DNA from: Amycolatopsis sp. WAC 01376
Lineage (GTDB): Bacteria > Actinomycetota > Actinomycetes > Mycobacteriales > Pseudonocardiaceae
Length of the DNA: 64,000 bases
Assembly: GCF_003947415.1 (NCBI RefSeq)
Contig: NZ_QHKL01000001.1
Location: 248,001 to 312,000 of the forward strand
Reading direction: 5' to 3'
This document shows positions 9,887 through 19,625 of this stretch, in pieces. The position numbers and the translations under genes were made by a program. Position 1 is the first letter of the stretch; each line of letters begins with the position of its first letter. Below the pieces are notes generated by a model. That model had not been told where the DNA came from. It searched no databases and saw only the letters and a list, made by a program, of their open reading frames with translations.

Positions 9887-11210
9887 CGCCGGCCTCCCTT
9901 CCACTGGAAACCGCCGCGGGCTTGCGCTTGGCAGCCCGGGCTTCGGCCTTCGCGACGGCCTTCTGACGCGGAGTCTGGTCCGGAACCTGCAGGTCGAGCG
10001 GCGGCACCGGGAATCCGCCACCGGTCACCGGGACGTAGTCGTCGTCCGGGACCTTCTTGTCCGGCAGCAGCAGGCTCAGGATGACGACGACGAGGATGAG
10101 CGCGCCGCCGCCGATGAGGATCTGCGGGGTGGAGAGGCCGCCCGAGTTCTTGATCGCGCGGACCGTGACGATCACGACGATCCAGATCAGGTTGACCGGG
10201 ACCAGGACCTTCCAGCCCAGCCGCATGAACTGGTCGTACCGCAGCCGCGGCAGCGTGCCGCGCAGCCAGATGAAGCCGAACAGCAGGATGAACAGCTTGG
10301 CCGTGAACCACAGCAGCGGGAGCCAGCCCTGGTTGAGCGCGTGGTCGGCGCCGACGAACGGGAACTTCCAGCCGCCGAGGAACAACGTGGTCGCGAACGC
10401 CGAAACGATCACCATGTTGACGTACTCGGCGAGGAAGAACATCGCGAACTTCATCGAGCTGTACTCGGTGTGGAAACCGCCGACCAGCTCGGATTCGGCC
10501 TCGGGGAGGTCGAACGGCGCACGGTTGGTCTCGCCGACCATGGAGATCAGGTAGATCACGAAACTCGGCAGCAGCAGGTAGAAGTACCAGCCGGTCTGCT
10601 GCGACTCGACGATCGCCGACGTCGACATCGAACCCGCGTAGAGGATGACGCCCACGATGGACAGACCCATCGCGATCTCGTAGGAGATCACCTGAGCCGC
10701 GCTTCGCAGCCCGCCGAGCAGCGGATACGGCGAGCCGGACGACCAGCCGGCCAGCACCAGGCCGTACACACCGATCGAGGAGCAGGCGAGGATCACCAGC
10801 ACGCCGACCGGCAGATCGACCAGCTGGAGCGTGGTGCGCTCACCGAAGATCGAAACCACCGGGCCGAACGGGATCGCGGCCAGCGCGATCAGCGCCGGCA
10901 CCGCGGAGATCACCGGCGCGAGGAAGTACACCTTGCGGTCGGCGGTGTCCGGGATGATCTGTTCCTTGAACGGCAGCTTGATCGCGTCCGCGAGGGACTG
11001 CAGGTAGCCGCCGGGCCCGACCCGGTTGGGGCCGGGACGGTTCTGCATCCGGCCGACGGCCTTGCGCTCCCAGACGATCAGGAAGATCGTCAGGATCGGG
11101 CCGATCAGCAGGATGACGACCGTCTTGATCAGGATCAGCCACAACGGGTCGTCGGCCAGCAGCGCCGCCCGCTCGGCGGCGTCCGGCATCTGGCTGAGCA
11201 ACGGAGTCAC
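9873..11210 (-). CDS. nuoH: NADH-quinone oxidoreductase subunit H
   Basis: 445 residues. Membrane subunit at the joint of the two arms, forming much of the quinone chamber with NuoB and NuoD. The conserved loop [20 protein letters not shown] and the acidic [19 protein letters not shown] motif (start of the E-channel) are present. The C-terminal ~80 residues are hydrophilic and basic, an actinobacterial extension absent from E. coli. Overlaps nuoG by four bases. Confidence 0.97.
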   Translation of the reverse strand: MTPLLSQMPDAAERAALLADDPLWLILIKTVVILLIGPILTIFLIVWERKAVGRMQNRPGPNRVGPGGYLQSLADAIKLPFKEQIIPDTADRKVYFLAPVISAVPALIALAAIPFGPVVSIFGERTTLQLVDLPVGVLVILACSSIGVYGLVLAGWSSGSPYPLLGGLRSAAQVISYEIAMGLSIVGVILYAGSMSTSAIVESQQTGWYFYLLLPSFVIYLISMVGETNRAPFDLPEAESELVGGFHTEYSSMKFAMFFLAEYVNMVIVSAFATTLFLGGWKFPFVGADHALNQGWLPLLWFTAKLFILLFGFIWLRGTLPRLRYDQFMRLGWKVLVPVNLIWIVVIVTVRAIKNSGGLSTPQILIGGGALILVVVILSLLLPDKKVPDDDYVPVTGGGFPVPPLDLQVPDQTPRQKAVAKAEARAAKRKPAAVSSGREAGDGDV

Positions 11211-13687
11211 TTCTCACCTCCGGTGAGGGTGACGGCCGAACCGTGACCGGCCGCGAGCGCGGCGCGGACGGCCGAGCCGTCGGAGTTGCCCGGGAGCCAC
11301 ACGACGCCGTCCGGCAGGTCCGCGACCTCGATCGGCAACGTGATGGAACCGCGTTCGGTGGAGACCTTCACGGTCTTGCCCAAGCCTTCGGCGGTCTTCG
11401 CCGAGAGCTTGGCGACGACCTCGCGCTGCGTGCCCTTGAGATGCGGCTCGCCGTCCTGCAGCGAACCGTTGTCGATCAGCTGCCGCCAGGTGGCGAGGAG
11501 AACCTGACCGTCCTGGGGCTCGGCGCGTGCAATGAACGGTCCGTTACTGGCAAATTCTGCAAGGAACGAGCCGTTCCTAGCAGGCAGCTTGGCGAGATCG
11601 GCGGCAGCGGCGGCCGGGGTCTGCGTGAAGATGTCCGCGTCCATCTCGACGGCGAGGGTGTCGAGCACCCGGCAGTCCGGCAAGGCGCCGGTGCCTTCGA
11701 GGGTGACGGCGAACTCGCGGCGGCGGCCTTCCCAGTTCAGGTAGCTGCCCGCCTTCTCGACCGCCGGGGCGATCGGGAGGACGACGTTCGCGTGTTCGGT
11801 GACCCCGCTGTGCCGCAGTTCCAGGCTGACCACGAAGGGCACATTTTTCAAAGCGCGGCGGGCCAGGTCCGGATCGGGCAGGTCGTCCGGGTCGACGCCG
11901 CCGACCAGCAGGCCGTCGATGTCCTGACCGGAAGCGGCCTTGAGGATGGCGGTGGTGTCGCGGCCCGTCGTGGCGGAAAGCGTGACGCCCCAAGCCTTTT
12001 CGATCTCGGCGCGAGCCGCGTCGTCGGTGACCGGACGGCCACCGGGCAGCAGCGTCGGCGCCGCGCCCGCCGCCAGGGCACCGCGTTCACCCGCGCGACG
12101 CGGGATCCATGCGAGCCGGGCGCCGGTGCGCTCCACCAGCCGGTGCAGGGCCGAGAACAGACCGGGGACCTCGGCGGCACGTTCGCCGACGAGGATCACG
12201 GCGCCTTCTGCGGCCAAGGCCTGGTCGACGTCCTGCGCGTGCTGCGCGATGCCGTCGATCGCGGCGGCCTCGCTGCCCGGCGCGCAGGCCAGCAGCTCGC
12301 CGAAGGTCTTGCTGACCGAGGAGGTGGTCCACTGTCCCAAGTGGACGACGCGGGTGCGGTTCTTGCGGGCCGCCTTGCGCAGCCGCAGGAACACGATCGG
12401 CGCCTCGTCCTCCGGCTCGAACGCGACGCACAGCACCGTGCGTGCCCGCTCGATCTCGCCGAACGTGACGCCGCTTTCCGGCGTCGTCCCGACCACGTGC
12501 GATGCGAGGAAGCCCAGCTCCTCGCCAGAGTGCGGCCGCGCACGGAAGTCGATGTCGTTGGTGCCCAAGGCGATCCGCGCGAACTTCGAGTACGCGTAGG
12601 CGTCCTCGACAGTCAACCTGCCACCGGTGAGCACCGCGGCACCCTTGCCGTCCCGCGCCTCGGCGAGCCCGGCGGCGGCCGCGCGCAGCGCGTCGGTCCA
12701 GGAAGCCTCTTCCAGCACGCCATCGGCGTTGCGGATCAGCGGACGGCGGATGCGGTCATCGGCGGTGGCGTAGCGGAAGGCGAAGCGGCCCTTGTCGCAG
12801 ATCCACTCTTCGTTGACCTCGGGGTCGTCGCCCGCCAGCTTCCGCATGACCTTGCCGCGGCGGAAGTCGGTCCGCTCGGCGCAGCCGGACGAGCAGTGCT
12901 CGCACACACTCGGCGCGGACACCAGGTCGAACGGCCGCGAACGGAACCGGTACGCGGCCGACGTCAGCGCGCCGACCGGGCAGATCTGGATGACGTTGCC
13001 GGAGAAGTACGACTGGAACGGCTGGCCGGACGTGGTCCGCGAAGCCAGGTCCAGCACGTCCGCGGTCTCCGCGGTACCGATCTGCTGGTGGGCGCCGCGT
13101 TCGAGCAGCTCGATGAACGGGTCGCCGGCGATCTCGCGGGAGAACCGGGTGCAGCGCTGGCAGAGCACGCAACGCTCGCGGTCCAGCAGCACCTGCGAGG
13201 AGATCGGCAGCGGCTTCGGGAACGTCCGCTTCGTGTCGACGAAACGGGATTCCGCGCGGCCGTGCGCGAGCGCCTGGTTCTGCAGCGGGCATTCGCCGCC
13301 CTTGTCGCAGACCGGGCAGTCCAGCGGGTGGTTGATGAGCAGCAGCTCCATCACACCCTGCTGGGCCTTGTCCGCGACGGCCGAGGTCAGCTGGGTCTTC
13401 ACGACCATGCCGTCGGCGACCGTCATGGTGCACGAGGCCTGCGGCTTCGGCATCGGACGGCCACCCATTTCGACCTCGACCAGGCACTGGCGACAGGCGC
13501 CGGCCGGGTCGAGCAGCGGGTGGTCGCAGAAGCGCGGGATGACCGTGCCGAGCCGTTCGGCGGTGCGGATCAGCAGCTCGCCCTTGGGCGCGATGACCTC
13601 TTCACCGTCGATGACCAGCTTGACATGGCCCTCGGGGACCGGGGTGTCCTCTGTGGACGTTCCCGGCCTGTCGGGTGCGATCGTCAT
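11207..13687 (-). CDS. nuoG: NADH-quinone oxidoreductase subunit G
   Basis: 826 residues, iron-sulfur subunit of the peripheral arm. In order: [2Fe-2S] N1b ligands C54, C65, C68, C86; the H-x3-C-x2-C-x5-C site of N5 ([14 protein letters not shown]); the 4Fe motif CVLCQRC of N4; and CEHCSSGC plus a later C, matching the off-path N7 cluster. Then a molybdopterin-oxidoreductase-like domain without cofactor. Near residues 705-722 a low-complexity stretch ([18 protein letters not shown]) coincides with a palindromic DNA element at 11531-11582 and may be a repeat absorbed into the coding frame. Confidence 0.96.
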   Translation of the reverse strand: MTIAPDRPGTSTEDTPVPEGHVKLVIDGEEVIAPKGELLIRTAERLGTVIPRFCDHPLLDPAGACRQCLVEVEMGGRPMPKPQASCTMTVADGMVVKTQLTSAVADKAQQGVMELLLINHPLDCPVCDKGGECPLQNQALAHGRAESRFVDTKRTFPKPLPISSQVLLDRERCVLCQRCTRFSREIAGDPFIELLERGAHQQIGTAETADVLDLASRTTSGQPFQSYFSGNVIQICPVGALTSAAYRFRSRPFDLVSAPSVCEHCSSGCAERTDFRRGKVMRKLAGDDPEVNEEWICDKGRFAFRYATADDRIRRPLIRNADGVLEEASWTDALRAAAAGLAEARDGKGAAVLTGGRLTVEDAYAYSKFARIALGTNDIDFRARPHSGEELGFLASHVVGTTPESGVTFGEIERARTVLCVAFEPEDEAPIVFLRLRKAARKNRTRVVHLGQWTTSSVSKTFGELLACAPGSEAAAIDGIAQHAQDVDQALAAEGAVILVGERAAEVPGLFSALHRLVERTGARLAWIPRRAGERGALAAGAAPTLLPGGRPVTDDAARAEIEKAWGVTLSATTGRDTTAILKAASGQDIDGLLVGGVDPDDLPDPDLARRALKNVPFVVSLELRHSGVTEHANVVLPIAPAVEKAGSYLNWEGRRREFAVTLEGTGALPDCRVLDTLAVEMDADIFTQTPAAAAADLAKLPARNGSFLAEFASNGPFIARAEPQDGQVLLATWRQLIDNGSLQDGEPHLKGTQREVVAKLSAKTAEGLGKTVKVSTERGSITLPIEVADLPDGVVWLPGNSDGSAVRAALAAGHGSAVTLTGGEK
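11531..11582. repeat. Two tandem hairpins inside nuoG
   Basis: Within nuoG, aacgg-t-ccgtt (about 11536-11546) is followed by aggaacg-agc-cgttcct (11561-11577) with a gcaaattctgc linker; gcaatgaacg and cgttcctagc frame the pair. This looks like the extragenic palindromes found elsewhere in the window, but here it is translated in frame, in the variable linker ahead of the conserved [11 protein letters not shown] segment. Confidence 0.55.
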
Positions 13688-14964
13688 GCCTGCGCCCCCA
13701 CCAGTTCGCGCTTGTTGGTTTCACAAAGTGCGAGGAATTCCTCGCGGAAGTACTTGATCCCGCTCTGGATCGGCGAGACCGCGCCGTCGCCGAGTGCGCA
13801 GAACGAGCGGCCGAGGATGTTGTCGCAGACATCGAGCAGGGTGTCGATGTCCTCCTCGGTGCCGTGGCCCGCGACCATGCGCTCCAGGATCTGCGCCAGC
13901 CAGTACGTGCCCTCGCGGCACGGCGTGCACTTGCCGCAGGACTCGTGCTCGTAGAACTGCGTCCACTTCATCACGGCCCACGGCACGGAAACGGTCTCGT
14001 TGAAGACCTGCACGGCCGTCGTGCCCAGCATCGACCCGGCTTCCGCCGCGCCTTCGAAGTCCAGCGGAACATCGAGGTGTTCCTTGGTGAACATCGGCGT
14101 GGACGAACCACCCGGCGTCCAGAACTTCAGCGGGATGCCGTCCTTCATGCCGCCCGCCATGTCCAGCAGTTCGCGCAGCGTGGTGCCGAGCGGGCATTCG
14201 TACTGGCCGGGCTTCTCGACGTGGCCGGAGATCGAGTAGATCTTCGGGCCGGGCGACTTCTCGCGGCCCATCTGGCGGAACCAGTCCGAACCGCCGTTGA
14301 TGATGTACGGCGCGCTGGCGATGGTCTCGACGTTGTTCACCGTGGTCGGCGCGGCGTAGAGCCCCGCGGCGGCCGGGAAGGGCGGCTTGAGCCGCGGCTG
14401 GCCGCGGCGGCCTTCCAGCGAGTCCAGCAGCGCCGTCTCCTCGCCGCAGATGTACGCCCCGGCGCCCGCGTGCACGGTGATGTCGAGGTCGAATCCGGAG
14501 TCGAGGATGTTCTTGCCGAGGTAGCCCGCTTCGTAGGCCTCGCGCACGGCCGCGTTGAGACGGCGGATGCAGTGCAGCGCCTCGCCGCGGACGTAGATGA
14601 AGCAGTGGTGCGAACGCATCGCGTACGAGGCGATGATGCAGCCCTCGATCAGCGAGTGCGGGTCCGCCATCATCAGCGGGATGTCCTTGCAGGTGCCCGG
14701 CTCGCCCTCGTCGGCGTTGATGACGAGGTAGTGCGGCTTGTCCTCGTTCGGCGGCATGAAGGACCATTTGATGCCGGCCGGGAAGCCCGCGCCGCCACGG
14801 CCGCGGAGGCCGGAGTCCTTGACCAGCTGGACGATCTGCTCGGGAGTGGCCTTGAGCGCCTTGCGGATCGCGGTGTAGCCCTCGAGGGCTTCGTAGGACT
14901 GGATCGTCCAGGAGTTGGGCGAAAGCCAGCGCTTCGTGAGGACCGGAGTGATGGGATCGGCCAT
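13684..14964 (-). CDS. nuoF: NADH-quinone oxidoreductase subunit F
   Basis: 426 residues. Holds FMN, the NADH site and [4Fe-4S] cluster N3. The Gly-rich nucleotide loop [10 protein letters not shown] is at residues 55-64, the flavin-site segment [18 protein letters not shown] at 167-184, and the N3 ligands are C343, C346, C349 ([12 protein letters not shown]) and C389. ATG start immediately behind nuoE (one-base overlap). Entry point of electrons into the complex. Confidence 0.98.
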   Translation of the reverse strand: MADPITPVLTKRWLSPNSWTIQSYEALEGYTAIRKALKATPEQIVQLVKDSGLRGRGGAGFPAGIKWSFMPPNEDKPHYLVINADEGEPGTCKDIPLMMADPHSLIEGCIIASYAMRSHHCFIYVRGEALHCIRRLNAAVREAYEAGYLGKNILDSGFDLDITVHAGAGAYICGEETALLDSLEGRRGQPRLKPPFPAAAGLYAAPTTVNNVETIASAPYIINGGSDWFRQMGREKSPGPKIYSISGHVEKPGQYECPLGTTLRELLDMAGGMKDGIPLKFWTPGGSSTPMFTKEHLDVPLDFEGAAEAGSMLGTTAVQVFNETVSVPWAVMKWTQFYEHESCGKCTPCREGTYWLAQILERMVAGHGTEEDIDTLLDVCDNILGRSFCALGDGAVSPIQSGIKYFREEFLALCETNKRELVGAQA

Positions 14965-15836
14965 TACTTCTTCTCCACTTCGGGCAGTGGGACGTCCTTC
15001 ATCGCGGGCGCGGTCCAGCCGCGGTCCTGCGCGACCTGCGCGCCCCGCAGGGTTTCGACGGCCTGCGAAGGACCATCGACGTCCGTGCGGTACTGCTGCG
15101 CGTCCTCCGGGAAGAACCCGGCGAGCTGCAGTTCGGCGCCCTTGAAGTTCGTCAGCGGCGCGCCGCGCGTCGGGGCGGGCTTCTTGCCCGCCTGCAACGC
15201 GTCGACCAGCGCGACGGCCTTGTCCTCGGTCTGGTTGTCGAAGTACTCGTAGTTGACCTGGATGACCGGGGCGAGGTCACAGGCCGCGAGACATTCGGCG
15301 TGTTCGAGGGTGATCGAGCCGGGCTCGTTCGGCGTACCCGCGGTCTCGTTGTGCCCCAACGGCTTCTCTTCGGAGCCGAGATGCGTCTGGAGCTTCTTGT
15401 AGATCGCGTCGCCGCCCATGGCCGCGCACAGCGTGTTCGTGCAGACGCTCACCAGGTGCTCGCCGCACGGGCGGCGCTTGTACATGGTGTAGAACGTCGC
15501 GACCGCGCTGACCTCGGCGTCGGACAGGTCCAGCCGCGCGGCGCAGAAGGCGATGCCCTCCTGGCTCACGTAACCCTGCACCGACTGCACCAGGTGCAGC
15601 AGCGGCAGCAGCGCCGACCGGGACTGCGGGTACCGCGAGATCAGGTTCTGCGCCTTGGCATAGGTGTCGGCGTCGAAGATGTCTTCGAGCTTCGCGTTCT
15701 CCAGGATCCCCTCCGCCTCGGCGGGATCCGGCGCGATCGCGATCACGTCGACGTCGCCACCGGCGGCGATGTGGGTCTGCTCGGCCAGGCTGGTGCCGGG
15801 CTCGGGCGTCGGTGTCGTTCCGGGCTGGGTGCTCAA
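14964..15836 (-). CDS. nuoE: NADH-quinone oxidoreductase subunit E
   Basis: 290 residues, [2Fe-2S] cluster N1a subunit with thioredoxin-like fold. Ligands C132, C137 ([13 protein letters not shown]) and C182, C186 ([10 protein letters not shown]). About 45 N-terminal residues and 50 C-terminal residues are extra relative to E. coli. Start TTG at 15836 is preferred because it overlaps the nuoD TGA by four bases, the rule in this operon; a longer frame runs back through nuoD out of phase. The low-efficiency TTG is worth noting. Confidence 0.92.
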   Translation of the reverse strand: MSTQPGTTPTPEPGTSLAEQTHIAAGGDVDVIAIAPDPAEAEGILENAKLEDIFDADTYAKAQNLISRYPQSRSALLPLLHLVQSVQGYVSQEGIAFCAARLDLSDAEVSAVATFYTMYKRRPCGEHLVSVCTNTLCAAMGGDAIYKKLQTHLGSEEKPLGHNETAGTPNEPGSITLEHAECLAACDLAPVIQVNYEYFDNQTEDKAVALVDALQAGKKPAPTRGAPLTNFKGAELQLAGFFPEDAQQYRTDVDGPSQAVETLRGAQVAQDRGWTAPAMKDVPLPEVEKK

Positions 15837-17203
15837 CGGTCCACTCCCCCCATGACGGGGTCGATCGAGGCGATGGCGGCGATCACGTCCGCCACCAGGC
15901 CGCCTTCGGCCATCGCGGGCATCGACTGCAGGTTCACGAAACTCGGTTCGCGCACGTGGACTCGCAGCGGCCTGGTGCCGCCGTCGGAGACCAGGTGCAC
16001 GCCGAGTTCGCCGCGCGGCGATTCCACCGACGTGTAGGTCTGGCCCGGCGGGACCTTGAAGCCCTCGGTGACCAGTTTGAAGTGATGGATCAGCGATTCC
16101 ATCGACTGGCCCATGATCTTGCGGACGTGCTCGAGCGAGTTGCCCATGCCGTCGCTGCCGATCGAGAGCTGCGCCGGCCAGGCCACCTTCTTGTCCTCGA
16201 CCATGACCGGGCCCGGCTCGAGCTTCTTCAGGCACTGCTTGATGATCCGCAGGCTCTGGTGCATCTCCTCGACACGCAGCAGGTACCGCGCCCAGCAGTC
16301 CGCGTCGGTCGAGGTCGGGATGTCGAACTCGAACTCGTCGTAGCGGGAGTACGGCTCGGTCTTGCGCATGTCCCACGGCAGACCGGCGCTGCGCAGCACC
16401 GGGCCGGTGACACCGAGCGCGAGGCAGGCGTCGACCGGCAGGTACCCGACACCCTTGAGCCGGTTGCGCCAGATCGGCTGACCGGTGAAGAGCTTGTCGT
16501 ACAGGGGAAGCCGCTCTTCCATCACCTTGACGAACGCGCTGACGACCTCTTGGTAGTCGGCAGGCATGTCCTGGGCGAGGCCGCCGGGGCGGATGAACGC
16601 GTGGTTCATCCGGAGACCGGTGAGGTGCTCCAGCAGGTGCAGGACCTCTTCGCGCTCACGGAAGCCGAGCGTCATCGCCGTGGTGGCACCGAGTTCCATG
16701 CCGCCGGTGGCGATGTAGACCAGGTGCGAGCCGATGCGGTTGATCTCCAGCAGCATCACGCGCAGCAGCTCGGCGCGGCGCGGGGCCTGGATGCCGAGCA
16801 GCTTCTCGACACCGAGGCAGTACGCCATCTCGGTCGAGAGCGGCGCGAGGTAGTCCATGCGCGTCACGAAGGTGACGCCCTGGGTCCACGTGCGGTACTC
16901 GCAGTTCTTCTCGATCCCGGTGTGCAGGTAGCCGATGACCGAGCGGAGCTGGGTGACGGTCTCGCCCTCCATCTCCAGCACGAGCCGGAGCACGCCGTGC
17001 GTCGACGGGTGCTGCGGGCCCATGTTGATGACCATGCGCTCGTCGTGGCGGGAGTCCTCGATGACGTCTTCCCAGTCACCGCCGGAGACGGTGTAGACGC
17101 GGCCTTCGGTGGTGTCGCGGGAGTCGGCTTCGGGGACGCTGTCGCTGCCCTCAGGCGAAGTGTCGGTGCCTGTGGTCACGTCGGAGAGGTGTTCGGTGCT
17201 CAC
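15833..17203 (-). CDS. nuoD: NADH-quinone oxidoreductase subunit D
   Basis: 456 residues, 49-kDa-type subunit derived from the hydrogenase large subunit; with NuoB it lines the quinone site. The [15 protein letters not shown] segment and the [13 protein letters not shown] segment are intact. The N-terminal ~40 residues are acidic and unconserved. Ends VDR-stop at the nuoE TTG. ATG overlaps nuoC by four bases. Confidence 0.97.
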   Translation of the reverse strand: MSTEHLSDVTTGTDTSPEGSDSVPEADSRDTTEGRVYTVSGGDWEDVIEDSRHDERMVINMGPQHPSTHGVLRLVLEMEGETVTQLRSVIGYLHTGIEKNCEYRTWTQGVTFVTRMDYLAPLSTEMAYCLGVEKLLGIQAPRRAELLRVMLLEINRIGSHLVYIATGGMELGATTAMTLGFREREEVLHLLEHLTGLRMNHAFIRPGGLAQDMPADYQEVVSAFVKVMEERLPLYDKLFTGQPIWRNRLKGVGYLPVDACLALGVTGPVLRSAGLPWDMRKTEPYSRYDEFEFDIPTSTDADCWARYLLRVEEMHQSLRIIKQCLKKLEPGPVMVEDKKVAWPAQLSIGSDGMGNSLEHVRKIMGQSMESLIHHFKLVTEGFKVPPGQTYTSVESPRGELGVHLVSDGGTRPLRVHVREPSFVNLQSMPAMAEGGLVADVIAAIASIDPVMGGVDR

Positions 17204-17976
17204 GAGTAAGACCTCCGCTGGTCCGGCGGCGGGATCTCCGCGCCCTTGTATTCGACGGGAATCCCGCCGAGCGGGTAGTCCTTGCGCTGGGGGTGGCCGT
17301 CCCAGTCGTCCGGCATGAGGATGCGGGTCAGCGCCGGGTGGCCGTCATAGACGATGCCGAACATGTCCCAGGTCTCCCGCTCCTGCCAGTCGGCCGTCGG
17401 GTAGACCCCGACCAGCGACGGGACGTGCGGGTCTTCGATGTCGAGGGTGACCTCGAGCCGGATGCGGCGGCGGTAGGTCATCGACGTGAAGTGGTAGACC
17501 GAGTGCAGCCGCTGCGGGACGTCGACGCCGTAGTCCACGCCGGAGACGGAGCTGAGCAGCTCGAAGCGCAGCCCGGTGTCGTCGCGCAGGACCTTGGCGA
17601 TCTCGACGAGGTGCTCGCGGGCGACGTAGAAGGTGATCTCACCGCGGTCGACCGTGGTCTGCAGGACCGCGTTCGCCGGGATCTTGTTGTCCGCCAAGGC
17701 CGCGTAGAACTCGTCGGCGAACTCGTCGAACCAGCCGCCGTACGGGCGCTCCGCCGGGGGCGGGCTGTACGCCGGGAGGCGGACGCCGCCGTAACCGGAG
17801 GTGTCACCGGTGCCGCGCACGCCGAACATGCCCTGGCGCGCTTTACCGGTGACGACCGGTTCGGCCGGGCGGGTGCCTTGGGGTTCGAGGCCGCCTTCGG
17901 GACGGTCGGCGCTGGACTGCTCGCCGCCGGTTTCCGGCTTCTCTTCAGGGTTACTGGCTTCAGGCACGTCGCTCAC
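17200..17976 (-). CDS. nuoC: NADH-quinone oxidoreductase subunit C
   Basis: 258 residues, 30-kDa subunit without cofactor. The core starts near residue 75; the signature [18 protein letters not shown] and a final [13 protein letters not shown] are present. The first ~60 residues are a charged, Glu/Gly-rich extension seen in actinobacterial homologues. Separate from nuoD, unlike the fused nuoCD of E. coli. Confidence 0.97.
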   Translation of the reverse strand: MSDVPEASNPEEKPETGGEQSSADRPEGGLEPQGTRPAEPVVTGKARQGMFGVRGTGDTSGYGGVRLPAYSPPPAERPYGGWFDEFADEFYAALADNKIPANAVLQTTVDRGEITFYVAREHLVEIAKVLRDDTGLRFELLSSVSGVDYGVDVPQRLHSVYHFTSMTYRRRIRLEVTLDIEDPHVPSLVGVYPTADWQERETWDMFGIVYDGHPALTRILMPDDWDGHPQRKDYPLGGIPVEYKGAEIPPPDQRRSYS

Positions 17977-18521
17977 TTCTTCGCGTACTTGATCGAGGAG
18001 GCGATCAGCTCGGTGCGCTCACCGCTGGCGGCGCGGATCGCGGCCCGGCGGGCGTTGATCGGCTCGTCCTGGATCTTGGCGTGCAGCTTCAGGATCGCGT
18101 CGAGCAGCATTTCGGGGCGCGGCGGGCAACCGGGGAGGTACATGTCGACCGGGACGATGTGGTCGACGCCCTGCACCACGGCGTAGTTGTTGAACATCCC
18201 GCCGGACGAGGCGCAGACGCCCATCGCCAGCACCCACTTGGGCTCGGCCATCTGGTCGTAGATCTGGCGGAGCACCGGCGCCATCTTCTGCGTGACACGG
18301 CCGGCGACGATCATCAGATCCGCCTGGCGCGGCGTCGCGCTGAAGCGCTCCATGCCGAAACGCGCGATGTCGTAGCGGGAACCGCCGACGGTCATCATCT
18401 CGATCGCGCAGCAGGCGAGACCGAAGGTGGCGGGCCACATCGAGTTCTTGCGCGCCCAGTTGACCAGGCCTTCAAGGCTGGCGAGCAGGATGCCGTTGGG
18501 GAGTTTTTCTTCGAGGCCCAT
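17973..18521 (-). CDS. nuoB: NADH-quinone oxidoreductase subunit B
   Basis: 182 residues, carries [4Fe-4S] cluster N2, the direct donor to menaquinone. All four ligands are visible: adjacent C37 and C38 (LACCAIEMM), C103 and C132 (GCPPRPE). Starts ATG 6 bp after nuoA and overlaps nuoC by four bases. Confidence 0.98.
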   Translation of the reverse strand: MGLEEKLPNGILLASLEGLVNWARKNSMWPATFGLACCAIEMMTVGGSRYDIARFGMERFSATPRQADLMIVAGRVTQKMAPVLRQIYDQMAEPKWVLAMGVCASSGGMFNNYAVVQGVDHIVPVDMYLPGCPPRPEMLLDAILKLHAKIQDEPINARRAAIRAASGERTELIASSIKYAKK

Positions 18522-18527
18522 GCGTCT

Positions 18528-18941
18528 CTAGTTCCAATCCAGGCCGCCGCGACGCCATACGTAGGCGTACGCGAAACCGACCGTCGCGATGAACAGCACG
18601 ATCTCCACCAGGCCGAACATGCCCAGCGCGTCCGCGGAGACCGCGAACGGGTAGAGGAAGACCATCTCGATGTCGAACAGGATGAACAGCATCGCGGTGA
18701 TGTAGTACGCGACCGGCATCCGGCCGCCGCCGACGACCGGTTGCGGCGACGGTTCGATACCGCATTCGTAGGCCGCGGTCTTCGCCCTGTTGGGGCGGCT
18801 CGGGCCGACCAGCGGGCCGAGCAGCACCGAGAGCACCGCGAAGCCGAGAGCGAGGACGAACAGAAGGACCAGGGGGAGGTACATGTCCAGATTGGGCACC
18901 GCGGGGGTGCTCGCCTGGGTCAGCACGGGCAACATCAGCAC
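18528..18941 (-). CDS. nuoA: NADH-quinone oxidoreductase subunit A
   Basis: 137 residues, three membrane helices, with the conserved loop KTAAYECGIEPSPQP including its cysteine, and FDIEMVFLYP in helix 2. First gene of the operon. Start uncertain: GTG at 18941 or ATG at 18935 (GTG CTG ATG), with ggatgg about 11 bases upstream of the GTG; another ATG at 18884 lacks a binding site. The ~140 bp leader contains no other gene before the two Rex-type sites. Confidence 0.95.
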   Translation of the reverse strand: MLMLPVLTQASTPAVPNLDMYLPLVLLFVLALGFAVLSVLLGPLVGPSRPNRAKTAAYECGIEPSPQPVVGGGRMPVAYYITAMLFILFDIEMVFLYPFAVSADALGMFGLVEIVLFIATVGFAYAYVWRRGGLDWN

Positions 18942-19082
18942 GGGGTTTTCGCCATCCTTTCCGCGCCGCTGCGGTTTTCGAGTCGGGGTTCACCGCTTCC
19001 CTCGGTCGGCACCCTAAGTCACCTGGGTCACACCGCCGAGGGTTAGGCAACCCTTACGGGCCGTGCATGACGGCCCCCTTGC

Positions 19083-19100
19083 TTGTGAAATAGTTCACAA
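19083..19100 (-). promoter_or_regulatory. Rex operator 1 of nuo
   Basis: TTGTGAA-ATAG-TTCACAA, an exact match to the actinobacterial Rex operator TTGTGAAnnnnTTCACAA; the symmetry extends to gcttg...caagc (19081-19102). It lies about 140 bp upstream of nuoA. In Streptomyces coelicolor the nuo operon is a known Rex target, and a rex gene is present at 51860-52720. Confidence 0.88.
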
Positions 19101-19114
19101 GCCTCCCGTCGAGG

Positions 19115-19132
19115 ATGTGAAGCGATTCACAA
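19115..19132 (-). promoter_or_regulatory. Rex operator 2 of nuo
   Basis: ATGTGAA-GCGA-TTCACAA, one mismatch from the Rex consensus, 32 bp (about three helical turns) from operator 1 on the same face. The pair suggests cooperative or two-step repression of nuo by Rex when NADH is low. Confidence 0.82.
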
Positions 19133-19410
19133 AGCATGGGCCGAGTGTAGGACGTGACTCACATTCTTGTCCCTAGGCCCCGTGCTATAAGGCTGCCCTA
19201 ACTTGGCCGCACGGCCAGTACGGTTACTTCCGGCGTGCGGTACCGATGACCTGCGACGTCGTTCCCAAGATCGGCTTCCCAGGGTCGTTCGACCACATTT
19301 GTCCTGTGACCGATACCACTGCCCGGAGTACCCGTGATTGGTCCAGACGTGTGGAACCCACGCAGGTGGGGCGGGGCGAGCGGCCTGCGGTGGAGGCGTG
19401 GGCCGGGTGG

Positions 19411-19456
19411 GTCGTGAGTGGTAAGTGTCGTTCTAACGACACTTACCACTCACGAC
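19411..19456. repeat. 46-bp perfect palindrome
   Basis: Arms 19411-19432 and 19435-19456 (22 bp, core gtgagtggtaagtgtcgtt) are exact reverse complements around ct. It lies between menJ and the nuo control region, with no gene overlapping. It looks like a dispersed extragenic palindrome rather than a terminator, because the menJ terminator lies separately at 19577-19609. Confidence 0.8.
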
Positions 19457-19576
19457 GCCCCAGCAGCCTTCAGCGTTGTGAAAGTGGCTTTCACGACCCT
19501 CTGAGCAGGGTCGGGGTCGCCGTGCCCACCACCAAGCGGCTGGAGGGGACTTTTCCCCACGTCAGACGCGACGAAA

Positions 19577-19609
19577 GGCCCTTCGCCGCGCGAGATGCGG
19601 CGAAGGGCC
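19577..19609 (-). terminator. menJ terminator hairpin
   Basis: ggcccttcgccgc (19577-19589) pairs with gcggcgaagggcc (19597-19609) over a 7-base loop, beginning 17 bp after the menJ stop. A stable GC hairpin without U-tract. Confidence 0.8.
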
Positions 19610-19625
19610 CCCCTTCAGCCCGGCG

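Larger units (their letters stand above)
18942..19625. other. nuo promoter region and menJ-nuo spacer
   Basis: 684 bp without a credible gene; menJ and nuoA point the same way. It holds two Rex-type operators (19083-19132), a 22-bp-arm perfect palindrome (19411-19456), a short hairpin gtgaaag-tgg-ctttcac (19478-19494) and the menJ terminator (19577-19609). The nuo promoter must lie close to the Rex sites, but no clear -35/-10 pair was identified. Confidence 0.7.

Noticed and set aside
11243..13954. 903-codon plus-strand frame opposite nuoG
   Set aside because: Antisense shadow of nuoG with low-complexity Arg/Asp/Gly composition; no family features.
19476..19496. Third Rex site upstream of nuo (ttgtgaaagtggctttcacga)
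   Set aside because: The half-sites are separated by seven bases instead of four, so it does not fit the operator; it is a simple hairpin.
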